From Euglena gracilis (Eukaryota; Euglenida; Euglenophyceae; Euglenales), in assembly GCA_039621445.1 (NCBI GenBank), contig CP154954.1:24316954-24380953 (forward strand): a stretch of DNA of 64,000 nt, given 5' to 3'. The position numbers and the translations under genes were made by a program. Numbering within the stretch: the stretch's first letter is position 1; each line of letters opens with the position of its first letter. The notes under the pieces were generated by a model. That model ran no database searches and had not been told where the DNA came from. It worked only from the letters and a program-made list of their open reading frames with translations. Shown here in pieces: positions 1 to 10,573 of this stretch.

Positions 1-790
1 CTCACCAGCGCTGCAGAAGCAACCCGTATCATTTCGACCCCCCCCCCCGAAATCATTTGTTTCTTTCGTTTTCATTTCCCTGCACCAGTGCAGTCTTTCT
101 TCAGGGACAAGTCGGATATAAATAAAATTGATTTGGACAAAAGTTGCCCAGTTATTTCTGGATCATTTTTTTGGAACACCACCAGGGTCCAGGTGATTGA
201 ACTGCCTTGTGTATTGATGTGGTGCTGGACCCCATCCTCACGAACATTGCTGGTGTTGCTGCTGGTGCGGCTGCCCATCCCATGTTGATGAGGCAGCCTT
301 TGAAAGGTTCCAAACACGCATGCTAGGCGTTATGTACCCCGTATGCTGTGGTTACACCTGCTGTCAGGGACCCCTGCAACCATCTCCACGTCCTGGGGCA
401 CCAGATCACATTCTGATTACACTATTTGGGCTTCGGGGGTCAGGTGTAGTCACCTCTATAAAAAAATGTCGGCGTGGGCATTTGCGCACACCACGGGTGA
501 ATCACGGGTTAGGTCAGGATTCAGGTTGCAATTCGGGATTTAACTTTCAATTTGCAATTTAGGGAGGCTGATTTCTGACGCAGATTTCGGCCTAAATTTA
601 ACCCGATTCTTAACCCTAATCCTAATCCTGGCCCTAAGCCCATTCCTAAAGTTAATCCACACCCAACCCTGTGGTGCAAAAAGTTACTCGCCGTTGCTCG
701 GCGGTCCAAGGAAAGATTGGGAGGGTGGCTGTGGACCCCAAGTCATTTCACTGCTGGGCCCTCCCCCTGGAGGGGGGTCAGCAGGGTCAG
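1..790. other. No gene seen; degenerate telomere-like tract
   Basis: No exon-like stretch is visible. At about 609-650 the plus strand carries diverged CCCTAA-type units (taaccctaatcctaatcc and similar). They are too degenerate to be a functional chromosome end and look like an interstitial remnant. Similar TTAGGG/CCCTAA pieces recur at 10617-10650 and 28266-28335. Confidence 0.5.
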
Positions 791-907
791 CAGGGCAGTT
801 ACGGGAATTCCCGTAGCCCAATTGGTGGTGGGGGGGTGGGTGGGTGGGTCGACCCCCCCCCCACCTCCCGGGTCGACCCCCCCAGCAGGGCTTCCCATAC
901 AGCCCTG
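791..907. mobile_element. Short CAGGGCAG...CCCTG element, probable hAT MITE relative
   Basis: The start (CAGGGCAGTTACGGGAATT) and end (GGGCTTCCCATACAGCCCTG) resemble the termini of the elements at 21391 and 52387. Between them lie GGTGGTGGG repeats and GTCGACCCC motifs typical of that family. No clean 8-bp target duplication is visible, so this may be a truncated or old copy. Confidence 0.4.
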
Positions 908-1129
908 GGGGAGGGGTCACAGACGAGGGCTGCTCAACTTTATGTCCGCCCCATTTCTCCTCCACGACCCCTTCTGCCGCAAAAAAAAGGGGATCCCGTC
1001 TCACCGGCACTGGCGCCTCGCCCCTTCCCTTCCTGGGCCTCGGCACGACAGCTCCCCTCCGCTGCATCTCCACAGTGCGGGCGGCAGGCCCCAGCCACAT
1101 GGCGGGCAAGCCTCCCCTTCATTGTGGGG

Positions 1130-1339
1130 CAGACCCCCCTCGTTGCGTAACCCCTCCCACATATCATCCAGGAACCCCAGCCAGAACCCAGTGGGCTGCC
1201 ACGGGGTGATGGCATATGCGAAGCACACAGCACCCGGCTCAGCTCTCACGGGGATAATCGTCTTTTTGTATTCTTCCCCCTCCCCTCCCCTGGAAGTTGT
1301 CGCCCCCAGCATCTGATCTATTTTCTGGCACAGGTTCAT
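1130..1339 (-). CDS. Possible minus-strand exon or small ORF, unrecognised
   Basis: Reading the minus strand from an ATG at 1339 gives a fairly protein-like stretch. It starts MNLCQKIDQMLGA and continues through AVCFAYAITPWQPTGFW and FLDDMWEGLRNEG. It lies just beside a strong hairpin (1338-1381), so it could be a fragment of a mobile element rather than a host gene. No family is recognised and no splice sites were confirmed. Composition below about 1130 becomes low complexity. Confidence 0.25.
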
Positions 1340-1381
1340 TGCCCCACCCACCCACCCCCAAGGGTGGGTGGGTGGGGCAAT
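1338..1381. repeat. Perfect hairpin, 20-bp arms
   Basis: ATTGCCCCACCCACCCACCC is followed by a 4-nt loop and its exact reverse complement. The arms consist of GGGT/ACCC units, so the G-rich strand could also form a quadruplex. Confidence 0.85.
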
Positions 1382-1903
1382 AATACACCAGAGGGGGGGC
1401 TGGGGGGGGACTTTGGGGGTCAATTTTGGTCAAATTAGGGAAAGCCCTGCCTTCAGTGGGGTAGCCCCAGGCCCGATACCCATCGGGGGGGGGGGTATCG
1501 GACCCCCCTATATCCCCGGGCCCAAACCCCCCCACCCATCCCTGGTCACCCAAAAAAGTTTAAAAAAACCACCATACAATTCTTGCTGGCCTCAAGGGGG
1601 GGAGGGTCATTTCCACTGTTCCAAAAAAAATAGTCCGTCGATTTTTTTGAAAACCATTCAGTCACTACCCCCATCCATGGGGAGAACTGGCCCAAAATCG
1701 ACCGAAAACCCTTGAAAAAAATATCCCAGCCACTGGTGCACCTTGGAGGGGGGGGGGCGTCCAGCGACACCAACCCACCCACTCCTGAAACCCCTACTCC
1801 GGGAGGGAGAGAGGTCATGCAGGTGGTAAGTGAATCTATGCCAGAAACAAACGGACTCCCCCCTTGGTCCAAAACGAACTCTGGTGAGGAAGCAGTTTGG
1901 AGT

Positions 1904-2172
1904 CAGGGGTTTTTTTAGTCGTGGACTCCCGGGGGGGGGCAGGGTGGGTGGGTCCGGCCGAGCCCCCCCCCCCCCCCCCCCCGGGGGGGGGTCCCTCAGA
2001 GGGGGGTGGGATATACTTTTCGGCGCCGAAGGCGCCGAAAAGTGCTATTTTTTTTAGCACTTTTTGCGATTTTCGGCCATTTTTTGTGGGTCCCCTGGGA
2101 CCCCCCCCCCCCCGGGGGGCCTAGGGGGGGGGTGGGTGGGGTAGACCCCCCCGGTCTTAAAAAAAACCCCTG
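1904..2172. mobile_element. hAT-type MITE, family I, copy 1
   Basis: The 269-bp element begins CAGGGGTTTTTTTAGTCGTG and ends GTCTTAAAAAAAACCCCTG, an imperfect terminal inverted repeat. It is flanked by TTTGGAGT (1896-1903) and TTTGGAGA (2173-2180), an 8-bp target duplication with one mismatch. The interior holds G/C runs and the palindrome ggcgccgaaggcgcc found in the sister copy at 21978. It is too short to encode a transposase. CAGGG/CCCTG ends plus 8-bp duplications are hallmarks of the hAT superfamily. Confidence 0.85.
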
Positions 2173-2180
2173 TTTGGAGA

Positions 2181-3407
2181 AAAAAGAAGTGAATTTACGT
2201 CAATTGAAAATGCTCCTTGGACGGACTTCCACCCCCACACAAACCTTTTGACTGGGACTACAATCTGTACCCACTGTATTTTTTTGAGGTAAACACTTTT
2301 TGTCTCCCCTGTAGCATTTTTCCACACTTATTACCCCAGACCATTCTTCCAGGCAGATGCCCTGCTCGAAAAAAGAACCAGAAACTATTTTCAGTCAACG
2401 TCGTTTTGTTCACCTGATAATTGTTGTTCTCATTGACATACTTTGGAGGCCGTTGCTCTGCTCTGATGAATTCCAGTTGCTCCTTACAATGGCAGCATTT
2501 TTCCCGTGCAGTGAAACCTTGAGTCCCCCCCATTGCTGCAGGGTTTGGCTCCGTTTCCTGCTGTTGCTCTCCAACCCCTCCTCCCCCCACCTCAACTTTC
2601 TTTCCCTTTCCCTCTGCCCCTGCCCCTGCCCCTGCTCCATGTTCGATTTTTTTTTGCATTTTTCACCTTCTCACCTTGCACTTATTTCGGTTTAACACTC
2701 ATTTCCCTTTTTTTTGGCCAATGTAGCCCCCACCCGCACATATCCAAAGACCCCCCATATCGAAGTGGTCTCATCTTATGGATATCGATGCGGTCTCATG
2801 AAGAGAGTGCAAAGGTCTATGGCATGCAAAATCGCTGGATATATCCATTGCCTGCTGTGTCAGGTTAAATCTGTTGAAAAGTCGAGAGGTGCTTAAATCC
2901 TAACTGCTTGGCATTGCTATTGCCTCGAAACACATTATTTCATATTCTTCATGCGAATTGCTGCCTAACTATGGGAATTTCTCATAAAAATAATTATTTT
3001 TATATATAATTAATTATAATAATTTTAATAATTAATTCATATAATTTTTCTGAGGCCAAAACAGGCCATGTGACACCTCAGACCTGACAACAATCACTCA
3101 AATACAGCACCCAAAGCCTCCTTTGCCTGTCCATAATACCTTCAGACTTAAGGGCTTTGGGCCTTGGTCTTGCATACAACGTTGCTGCAAAAGGCAGGGG
3201 TGGAGTCAGGTGTGACAGGTGATTCCGCCGGCACCTCCCACGTTGCCCCCCTGCAATCTGCCTGTGAAAGCCATTCTCCCTTCGCCCTCTCTTTGACACA
3301 TTCTGCTGCCTTTTACCTTTTGTCGGTTCCCTCTCTGCCGTTTCACTTCCTACCACTCCCCTTCGGGTTCAATAGCAAGAGGCCTGGGTCCCAGCTCCTG
3401 TGTACAA
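2181..3407. other. No gene seen
   Basis: Short ORFs only, with no consistent codon bias. The interval holds a CCCTGCC-repeat near 2610-2640 and an AT-rich palindrome-like tract at 2985-3050. I see nothing else supportable. Confidence 0.5.

Positions 3408-3460
<53 letters not shown>
3408..3460. repeat. (GT)n microsatellite
   Basis: A pure GT dinucleotide run of about 50 nt. Reading frames through it (CVCVCV or THTHTH) are artefacts. Confidence 0.97.
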
Positions 3461-5345
3461 GCTTTGATGATTTTCATTTGGCACATTTTTTTTTCCAGTT
3501 TCAACCAATTCAATCAGTTCATGTGGCTGAGATGGATGAGATATTGAATCCATTGCCAGCTGCACCATGGTTATCGCCAGAGAGGAAAGGTTAACTCTCA
3601 CAGTCGCTAGTAGGGTTTGATCCCCTCCAGGTTCCTAGGCTGTCCGACTTACCCTTGCGTTGATGGTTCCCAAGCGCACCCAGGCTCGCCAAAATGTACC
3701 AGGGTGAGATTTCACATTTTTCTCTCAACTTAAGGTTCTGGGCGGTCGGCAAACAAAGTATGAATGAGTGGAATGGACATTTCTCCCGGATTGGAGCCCT
3801 TGCAGCTTCCCGCAAGCGCGGAGGTCAAAAAATAGGTCCAAAAACAATTTTTGGCAATGAAGAAAAATTGTCTCAAAAATAATGATTTTAACAGATGCAA
3901 AATGGGCAAAATTAAAGACGTCCAAAAAAAAACACATTTTGGGGATTTTTCGCAGTTCTAGGGCGTCTATCTATCTTTTGTATTATTCCCAAAAATCCCG
4001 GTTGGCCTTGTTTTGGGGGAGGTTTAATTTTAGATTTTTTTTTGCTGAAAACCAGCATGAGGGGTCTCATTTGGGGGGGTTCTTTTGGGGGGTTTCTTTT
4101 CCGTTGGAAATTTTCAAAAAAAATCCAAAAGTGAAGCCCCCCAAAATGAGACCCCCCCTTGGGATTTTCAGCAACAAACTCCAAAAAAAAAACGACCCAG
4201 GGTTTTATTTTTCGTGGGGCTCACATGCACCAGGGCGGCCCTTAAGGGACGGGAAAGTTTTTTTTAAATTTATCTTCGCCGAGGACCAGATTGGGACGCG
4301 AATAAGTTCAAAATTAAAAGAAAGTAAAAAAAATACAATCAAAAAAGCCAAACCATCAAAAATAATCATTTTTTGATGATTTGGGTGGATGGGTGATCGT
4401 CAAAGGATGCAAGGAATCAATCCCCCCCCCCAATTTCGACCTGTTCTCGCCAACAAATGCCAAGTTTGTTGCCCGTGCTCCTGTGCATTTTTCATGGAAT
4501 ATGGGGCAGTGAAGTTTTTTTTTCCTTTCATTTCCTGAAGGACCACATGACACAGGCACAGGAAAGAATACCCTCAAAAATTTGCCTTCAGGCTCCTGCT
4601 CTCCCACTTGCCTTGATGAAGCCAACTGCTTGGGAAGGGGGTTGGCAACCCCCAGTGTTTTCAAAGGAAGGTAGGGGAATTCAACCAATTCAGGCATCTC
4701 GCTTCACTCTTCTCTTCAACAAAAAAAATGTTCGGCGCTTCAAGCCGAACACGGGGGAAACCTTGCTTTCTGTTTGTGTGTGAAATTTGGTGGCCTGACA
4801 ACCTGATTTTGGATTTTTTTGAACCGAGAAAGTCCCCCCCCCCCCGGCATGTTTGTCTTTTTTTTTTGGCACCAGCCTGTGACCATTCTAAGGAACTGTT
4901 TGCCAAGGACATTTGTGAACCCACACACACACGCACACGCACAAACACACACACATACCCACCCACACGAATGGAAATCCGCTACAAGGGTCGCAGGCCT
5001 TCCTCGGGGTAGCCTCCAAAATGCCCACCCCGGATGGTGGGGCAGCGCTGCCCCCCTTGGGCCCATGGAGAAGGTCCGGGCTGCGGTCCATCGAAACCTC
5101 TGGAGGCGGTCACCTTTTGTTCCTATGTTATTTGACGCACACCGTGTATCATCGGCACGTCCGATTACTGCATCTGGACAAGTGGGGAAGTATTTCAGGA
5201 TGCCCGCGCCAAGTTGGTCGTCTCTGGTCAGAAAAATCATTTTGGAGGGTTCTGGACTTTGGAGAATACCGCTGTCTATGTTATGTCCAGGTTAACACCT
5301 CCAACGTGCCATTGTCATAGTTCTTATTCGTGTGTTTCATGTGTC
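3461..5345. other. No gene seen; AT-rich and CA-repeat DNA
   Basis: A/T-rich stretch with homopolymers. A (CA)n-like run lies at about 4918-4972. No exon with convincing composition or splice sites was found. Confidence 0.5.
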
Positions 5346-5455
5346 GTAAACCCCCCCCCCCCAAATATAAACCCCCCCCGGTTTTATATTTGGGCGGAAA
5401 TTTCAAGACCCCGAGGGGGGTTTTTACATTTGGGGGGGTTTTATATTCGGTTGGA
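5346..5455. mobile_element. G-tract fold-back element (AAACCCC..TATAAACCCC type)
   Basis: C-tracts followed by AAATATAAACC face G-tracts with GGTTTTATATTTGG in the opposite orientation, forming a fold-back. It is a small member of the family described at 13247 and 16119. Immediately downstream (5510-5539) is cttatatcgaaccctg, the same terminus as the MITE at 46304, suggesting nested insertions. Confidence 0.6.
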
Positions 5456-5539
5456 AAAATCAACTTCCCGGTGGGCTCCAGTAGACACTTTTCTGCGGGC
5501 CGATCCGGACCCCCCCACCTGTCCTTATATCGAACCCTG

Positions 5540-6904
5540 GTTGATGAGGGGCATCCAGAACACAGAAGGACTGCCACCAGTTTACCTGTTGAATTCGGTG
5601 GCAAATTGTCCATGAATGCCGTGCTGATGTTTAAGGCTCAATGACACCCACCCCAACAGCATAAATGATGTTGGTGTGCACAAATGTGCACATGGACGCA
5701 TCTGCACACTAAAACTATTTTAGAACCAACCAAGAGTCTCCTATGTCAGTGTGTTTGGAGCTGGAAAATGAATGTGATGAAATTGTGATATTTCCTTCCT
5801 TGTATTCCTTCGGTGCTGGACCCTTTCTTTTGAATGCTGCTGGGACTTTTTGGGCAGTCGATGTGCGAGATTGTGGACACCAACCAAAATTCGTTTTCAT
5901 TTTGAAACCTTGGCAACAAGAACTTCTGAGGCGAGGGAAGAGCCGAAACAAGTAGGAGAGCAGCGTGTGGAGGTGTTGTGCTCAAAGTGGTGGTATTGTA
6001 ACGTATGAAACGACGCGTGTCAGTGTATTGCATTATATGGCTCCCTGAACACAGGGATTTTCAAGTCAGAAGTCCATCCATTTTCAGCCTGAACTGTTCC
6101 TCTTTTTCGGACTAAATACTGGGAGTGAAAGGCAGCTTTAAACTCAGTTTTTTTTCCAGATAAAACCTGGAAATATTGTTTATTTTGATGTTTCAGGGGC
6201 TTAGAAATCGTTTTTCACATGCTTAGTTGTTGGTCCCCACAGGCTGGTCCTTTAGCTGTATTTAAATTCCTCCAAATATCTCGCACTCAAGGATTTCCAA
6301 ACAGCAGTACTTCCACATCCTCTAAATGGTACGTGTGTTCAGTTACAGAAGTGGTTTGTTTGCGCAGATGCGCAAACCGACCAAAAAGTCTGTTTTCGCG
6401 TTTGCACAAACCAACTACTTGCACAATTTCGCAAACAGGTCAATTGCAGCTGGCACACATGTCCTTTCACAGTCATGCGAATGGTTGGTGTGCGCATTTC
6501 GCACACGTTTTATTTGCGCATTTGCCCTTTCCATATGCTGGGTGTTGCACCATATCCGCGTCCTGTGGCACCCCATCACATCCTGCTTACATTTTTTGGG
6601 TTTGGGGGTCAGGTCCTGGGGCTTTCGACAAAGAAAGAATCCCAAAGTGGGAGATGCGCCGCCTGATGGGGGCTTCCATTCGGGGGGGGGTTAAAGCCAG
6701 TAGCCGGCGGGCGGGGGATTGGGCTAATTTCGCAAGAAAGACCCAAAAGTGCACATTTGCACGGACTTTCTAAAGTGTGTGCTGGTTTAACCTTGTGTTG
6801 GCACTGCCCCGAATTCTTTTGCGAAATTCATTTTTACAAAAAATATTTTTTTGGAAGCCTGATAATTTTCTAGCTTGCTTGATTTTGTTCTCAGGGCTGT
6901 GGCA
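5540..6904. other. No gene seen; TGCGCA palindromes
   Basis: No exon recognised. Between 6360 and 6520 the palindromic hexamer TGCGCA and its variants recur (tgcgcagatgcgca, gtgtgcgcatttcgcacac, ttgcgcatttgc). The same type of motif clusters again at 39.9-41.9 kb. Confidence 0.45.
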
Positions 6905-7135
6905 GGAGGGGGGATATATTATTGGGCAGCCGATGTCCCCGCAAGGAGGGGGTATATTATTAGGGGTGTATTATTCAAGGGGTTAGTTAGTTCCAAGCAC
7001 TTGGTATTTTGGTGGTGTTGGTGATGTTGTCCGGAATTGTCACTGGTGGTCGCTCGGCTGGGGGGGCTTCTATTTGGGGAGGGGTGTTAAATGCCCAAAT
7101 GATACTCCCCGGGATATGTTATTTGGGGGTGTCAA
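6905..7135. mobile_element. Diverged G-tract element (TATATTATT type)
   Basis: Repeated GGGGG-TATATTATT units occur at 6909-6975, and related units (ggatatgttatttggggg) near 7110-7130. They resemble the minisatellite ends of the fold-back family at 16119. Boundaries are approximate. Confidence 0.4.
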
Positions 7136-10100
7136 TTCCGGAAGCCATCGGCAAGCCCCGCAGCGAGCTCAGAGATGGTCTGGACCAGAAATTCCCCATC
7201 AGGCCCCGGAGGTCGCCGATCCCTTTTTTCTCTCTTTCAAATCGTGCCTAACAGGGGCTTCTGCCAACTTATACGCCGTCCCGTACACACCAAGGCTGGA
7301 TGGACATCCCCCCCAGCTGGGGTCGGGCGGAGTGGTGAGGAGTGGGGTGGGCAAGCACAGGAGGTTCGTCCGGGGCGGGGGAGGTTGGGCCGTGGCCGGC
7401 CGCAGCCGGCTGTAGCTTTTCCAAAACAGGTGTTTTGGTCAGGCACCACCGTGAATACCCCCCCCCCCCCGGGAGGAGTGGACATATTAGCCCCATCCTG
7501 CCCTGCGGCTGACTGACTGCCTCTCCCCCCCAGCTCCCTCGACGCCGTTGCCAATCCTCCAGAGGGCGGCGGGGTCGGTGGCAGCGGTGGCCAGCCAGGA
7601 AGAGGTTGGGATGGGCGATGCGACAGGTGGTGTGCTACTGACCTGTTATTCGTCCCACCTTTGTTGTGCATGGTCCTTGCCTCCCTTTGTTTCATTTTCA
7701 TTTTTTTTGTTCAATTTCTTGATTGATTGTGATTTTCCTGTGCAGTTTCGCATTTGCAGTTTTGTTTGTTTCTTTTTCAAGGTTTTTTTTTGCCCAAACG
7801 TGCTCTGGGAAATCATTCATTGTGCATTCTCTTGCCAAAAAACTTGCACCACTACCTTTTTCCAGAATTTGCCCTGCAATTTCCTTGTTATTTTTTTTTG
7901 AAAATGAATGGGGCAGATGCGGGGCGAATATGCAAGTGCTTGTTTCCTTTCCCGGGCAGCAGCCAGATATTGACTCCATGAGAATGGCCCTGAATGTTGA
8001 CAAGGCACAGCTGGGTGAAAAATGAAGAAGGAGCAATGAGAACGCTCAATACAGGTTCGCCCCCGCCGCCCTCCTATGTGCCAGATCGCTCCGCATCCTT
8101 GGCTGGAACGGCTGACAGCCGCAACTCCAAACCCAACTGCCTTTTTCCCCCTCGGCCCGAGTGTCTCGTGTGGTGTGAGTGCGCTTTGTCCTGACCCGGG
8201 ATTTTTTTAAATTTGGTTGAGTGGATGAGTGGTGTCGAGCCAGGCGAAGGAATTGGGCTCAATAAACCGACAGTTGCTATGGGAGTGTTTGACCAGTCCC
8301 AACCCTTCTCCCTTGTTTGTGGGTAAAATTAATCGGTCCAACCCCAAGCGCACTTGGAGATTTTTTCGTCCTGCGTCCCAAAGTGACCGACCCTTGTCCA
8401 AGGCCAACCACAGCCTAGACCCAGGCATCAACCTCATTTTTTCCGGAAGGATGGAAATGACTTGAGAGGTGAGATGAAAAAAACTTTTGGGGATTGGTCC
8501 AACCCCAGGGTTTCGATTAGGGAGGGTGTCTGGGATGGGAGACGCCCCCCGCCTCGTTTATTTGAGGGGCATCTGGATTGCCTGACCTCAAACCGCCCTA
8601 CCCCCAGCGGTGCAGGGCTGGTGGGTCGGTGCCTGGGGTTGATGTGGGGGGTGAGGGTAGTGGGATGCAATTGCCAACAGGGAAAGTTGCAAACTGGACA
8701 AATTTTGTCCGAGAAAAGAACCCCCAAGTGATACCTCCGTTGGCTGGGGTTCAGGGCGGCACCAGACCCAGCTGGTACACGACACCCAGCACTAACAGGA
8801 GTCCACAAACCCAGCCAGATTGGCTTTTTTCAGCCGGGGGGAGCGAGCAAGCACCGTTTTTCCCTGCCAGCAGCTGGCGGCCAGCTTGGCTGCTGAGGGT
8901 AAATGGGTCCTTTTTCCAACACGCACGGTCTTATAAAACAAATCCCTGGCCTTCCCTCCTGCCCTGTGGGTGGGCTGTGGTTTACCTCTCCTCGTGCTCA
9001 GCAGCGCTTGCGCTCTCGCGCTGAGCCGGACCGGCAGTCAGGTACCCAGGCCAGTGGTGCCCTCCCATTGCCGTAGGGACACACCGCACAGGTCTGTCCC
9101 AACCGGTGAGAGCACACCTGCCGTCCTCCTATTTCCATACCATTTGCTGCCTGTCAGAAGGCAACCGATGTGGGAGGATTGGGGGGGGGATTGAATTTCG
9201 ATCGCAGCAATCGCAAGCAACTCCATTTCCTCGCCCATCAGCGCTCAAACTGTCTGTTTCATTTCGGAAGTCGTCCGAGTGTGGGAATGGATTGCGGCAA
9301 AAAAGCAGCAACGTTTGGAACTGGGACAGTTCCAGGCACTGGGCCTTTTTTGTTTGTGCATAAAGGCCATTCATGTTGGTCTCCAGAGTTGTTGGGGACT
9401 CCATTCTCGGATGGGGACACCAGGTTGGTGCGCACATGTTTTGTTTACAGCAAGGCAGCATAACTTTATGCAGCATGGCCAAAAAGACAGCCCACAAACC
9501 ATTGTCCATTTCATGAAGGCAGTTATCCACTCTAACTTGGACAATCCATTATTTTTGGTGTGCCAAGTTCGGCAAACCCATCCAACATGGATTGTTTTCT
9601 GGTGTGGTTGTTCGGCAAACGTGTTGCTGAACGCACACACGGCCCACACAATCAACGACCAGAAATACTTTTTCAACCATCTTTTGCTACCCTTCCATCC
9701 CCAAGGTCCAGCAAGCTTCTTGGGAGTGTTTCCCCAACAAGAGAACCATCTTTCCTAGAAAGAAACCCAAAACCCTGAACTTTTCCACAATTTGCTATAC
9801 CACTGTAATGTACTGTAATGTACTGTAATGTACTGTATTGTACTGTGCTGTGTAATATACTATTAGAAAGTAGGTTTTGTTTTGGAAAGTTCATTCTACA
9901 AATTTTGATTAGTTAGTTAAGCCTTACGCAGACACCTCCCCCGGACATGGGAAGTTGACCTTTGTCAACGAGGAAAAAATTATTGCTCGCAAAAGAATGC
10001 AGATCAATCAATTCCCCCAAAAAACTCTACGCAATATGCAACTAACTCTGACGTGCGTGCACTCATCAGCACAAAATTTCAGCTCTCAGAATTGCCCTGT

Positions 10101-10440
10101 GACGCTCCTGTCCTCTGGCCTTTGCTGGAAAAATTTCTAATTTCAGTGTACAATGTACTGCTGACGGGTCACAAGTAACAGCCTTGCGAGCGTGCCTTCG
10201 CTCTCCATAACCCCCCCCCCCCACATTCAAGTGCGCGGTTCCCGAATCAGCGCCACACCCCCGAGGTCATGAAAGTGAAGTCCAAACAAAGTGCGCAACC
10301 CCCGCTTTCCACTGATCCGCTTTCGGGTAGGGCCCAGATTAGTGTACGGTCCAAAACCACGTGCACTGAAATGGGGGGTTTTCCGCCAAGGTGGAGGTCC
10401 TGACACCAGCTCGGCTGTTGGCACGTCCCCCCCCCCCCTG
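7136..10440. other. No convincing gene; includes a 10-bp tandem repeat
   Basis: Several open frames of 100-160 codons exist on both strands, but none shows exon-like bias, splice sites or a known motif. At 9803-9848 a 10-bp unit, TACTGTAATG, is repeated about four times. Poly-C runs are common. I cannot exclude distal 5' regulatory sequence for the gene starting at 10469. Confidence 0.4.
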
Positions 10441-10468
10441 CCCGGCTGTCCCGGCCGCAGGCTGCGCG
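10430..10468 (+). promoter_or_regulatory. Probable trans-splice acceptor and 8-nt leader
   Basis: A long C/T tract ends in CCGGCCGCAG, with AG at 10459-10460. Only 8 nt separate it from the ATG at 10469. The same arrangement precedes the starts at 31722 (8 nt) and 50896 (9 nt). This is what spliced-leader addition close to the start codon would look like. A normal 5'-UTR intron is the alternative. Confidence 0.5.
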
Positions 10469-10573
10469 ATGGCCAAGCTCCGGCTGTGCAGCGGCTGCGG
10501 CAAGGGGCGGCCCAAGTTCCAGTGCCCGACCTGCAAGGCCGCCGGGGGCGACGAGGGCTTCTTCTGCACGCAG
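10469..10573 (+). CDS. Exon 1: start and first half of C6H2 zinc finger
   Basis: The 35 codons begin [16 protein letters not shown] and continue FQCPTC and GFFCTQ. Cys spacing (CxxC, then CPTC, then FFCxQ) matches the zf-C6H2/MYND-like finger at the N terminus of methionine aminopeptidase 1, where it aids ribosome or nucleic-acid association. The other half is encoded from 11439. No GT donor exists exactly after CTQ: the following bases are cgcgcgcctgcg. The exon either ends here at a nonconventional border or runs on to a GT at 10585. Confidence 0.8.

Noticed and set aside
609-650. Chromosome end (telomere)
   Set aside because: Units are degenerate, few and internal.
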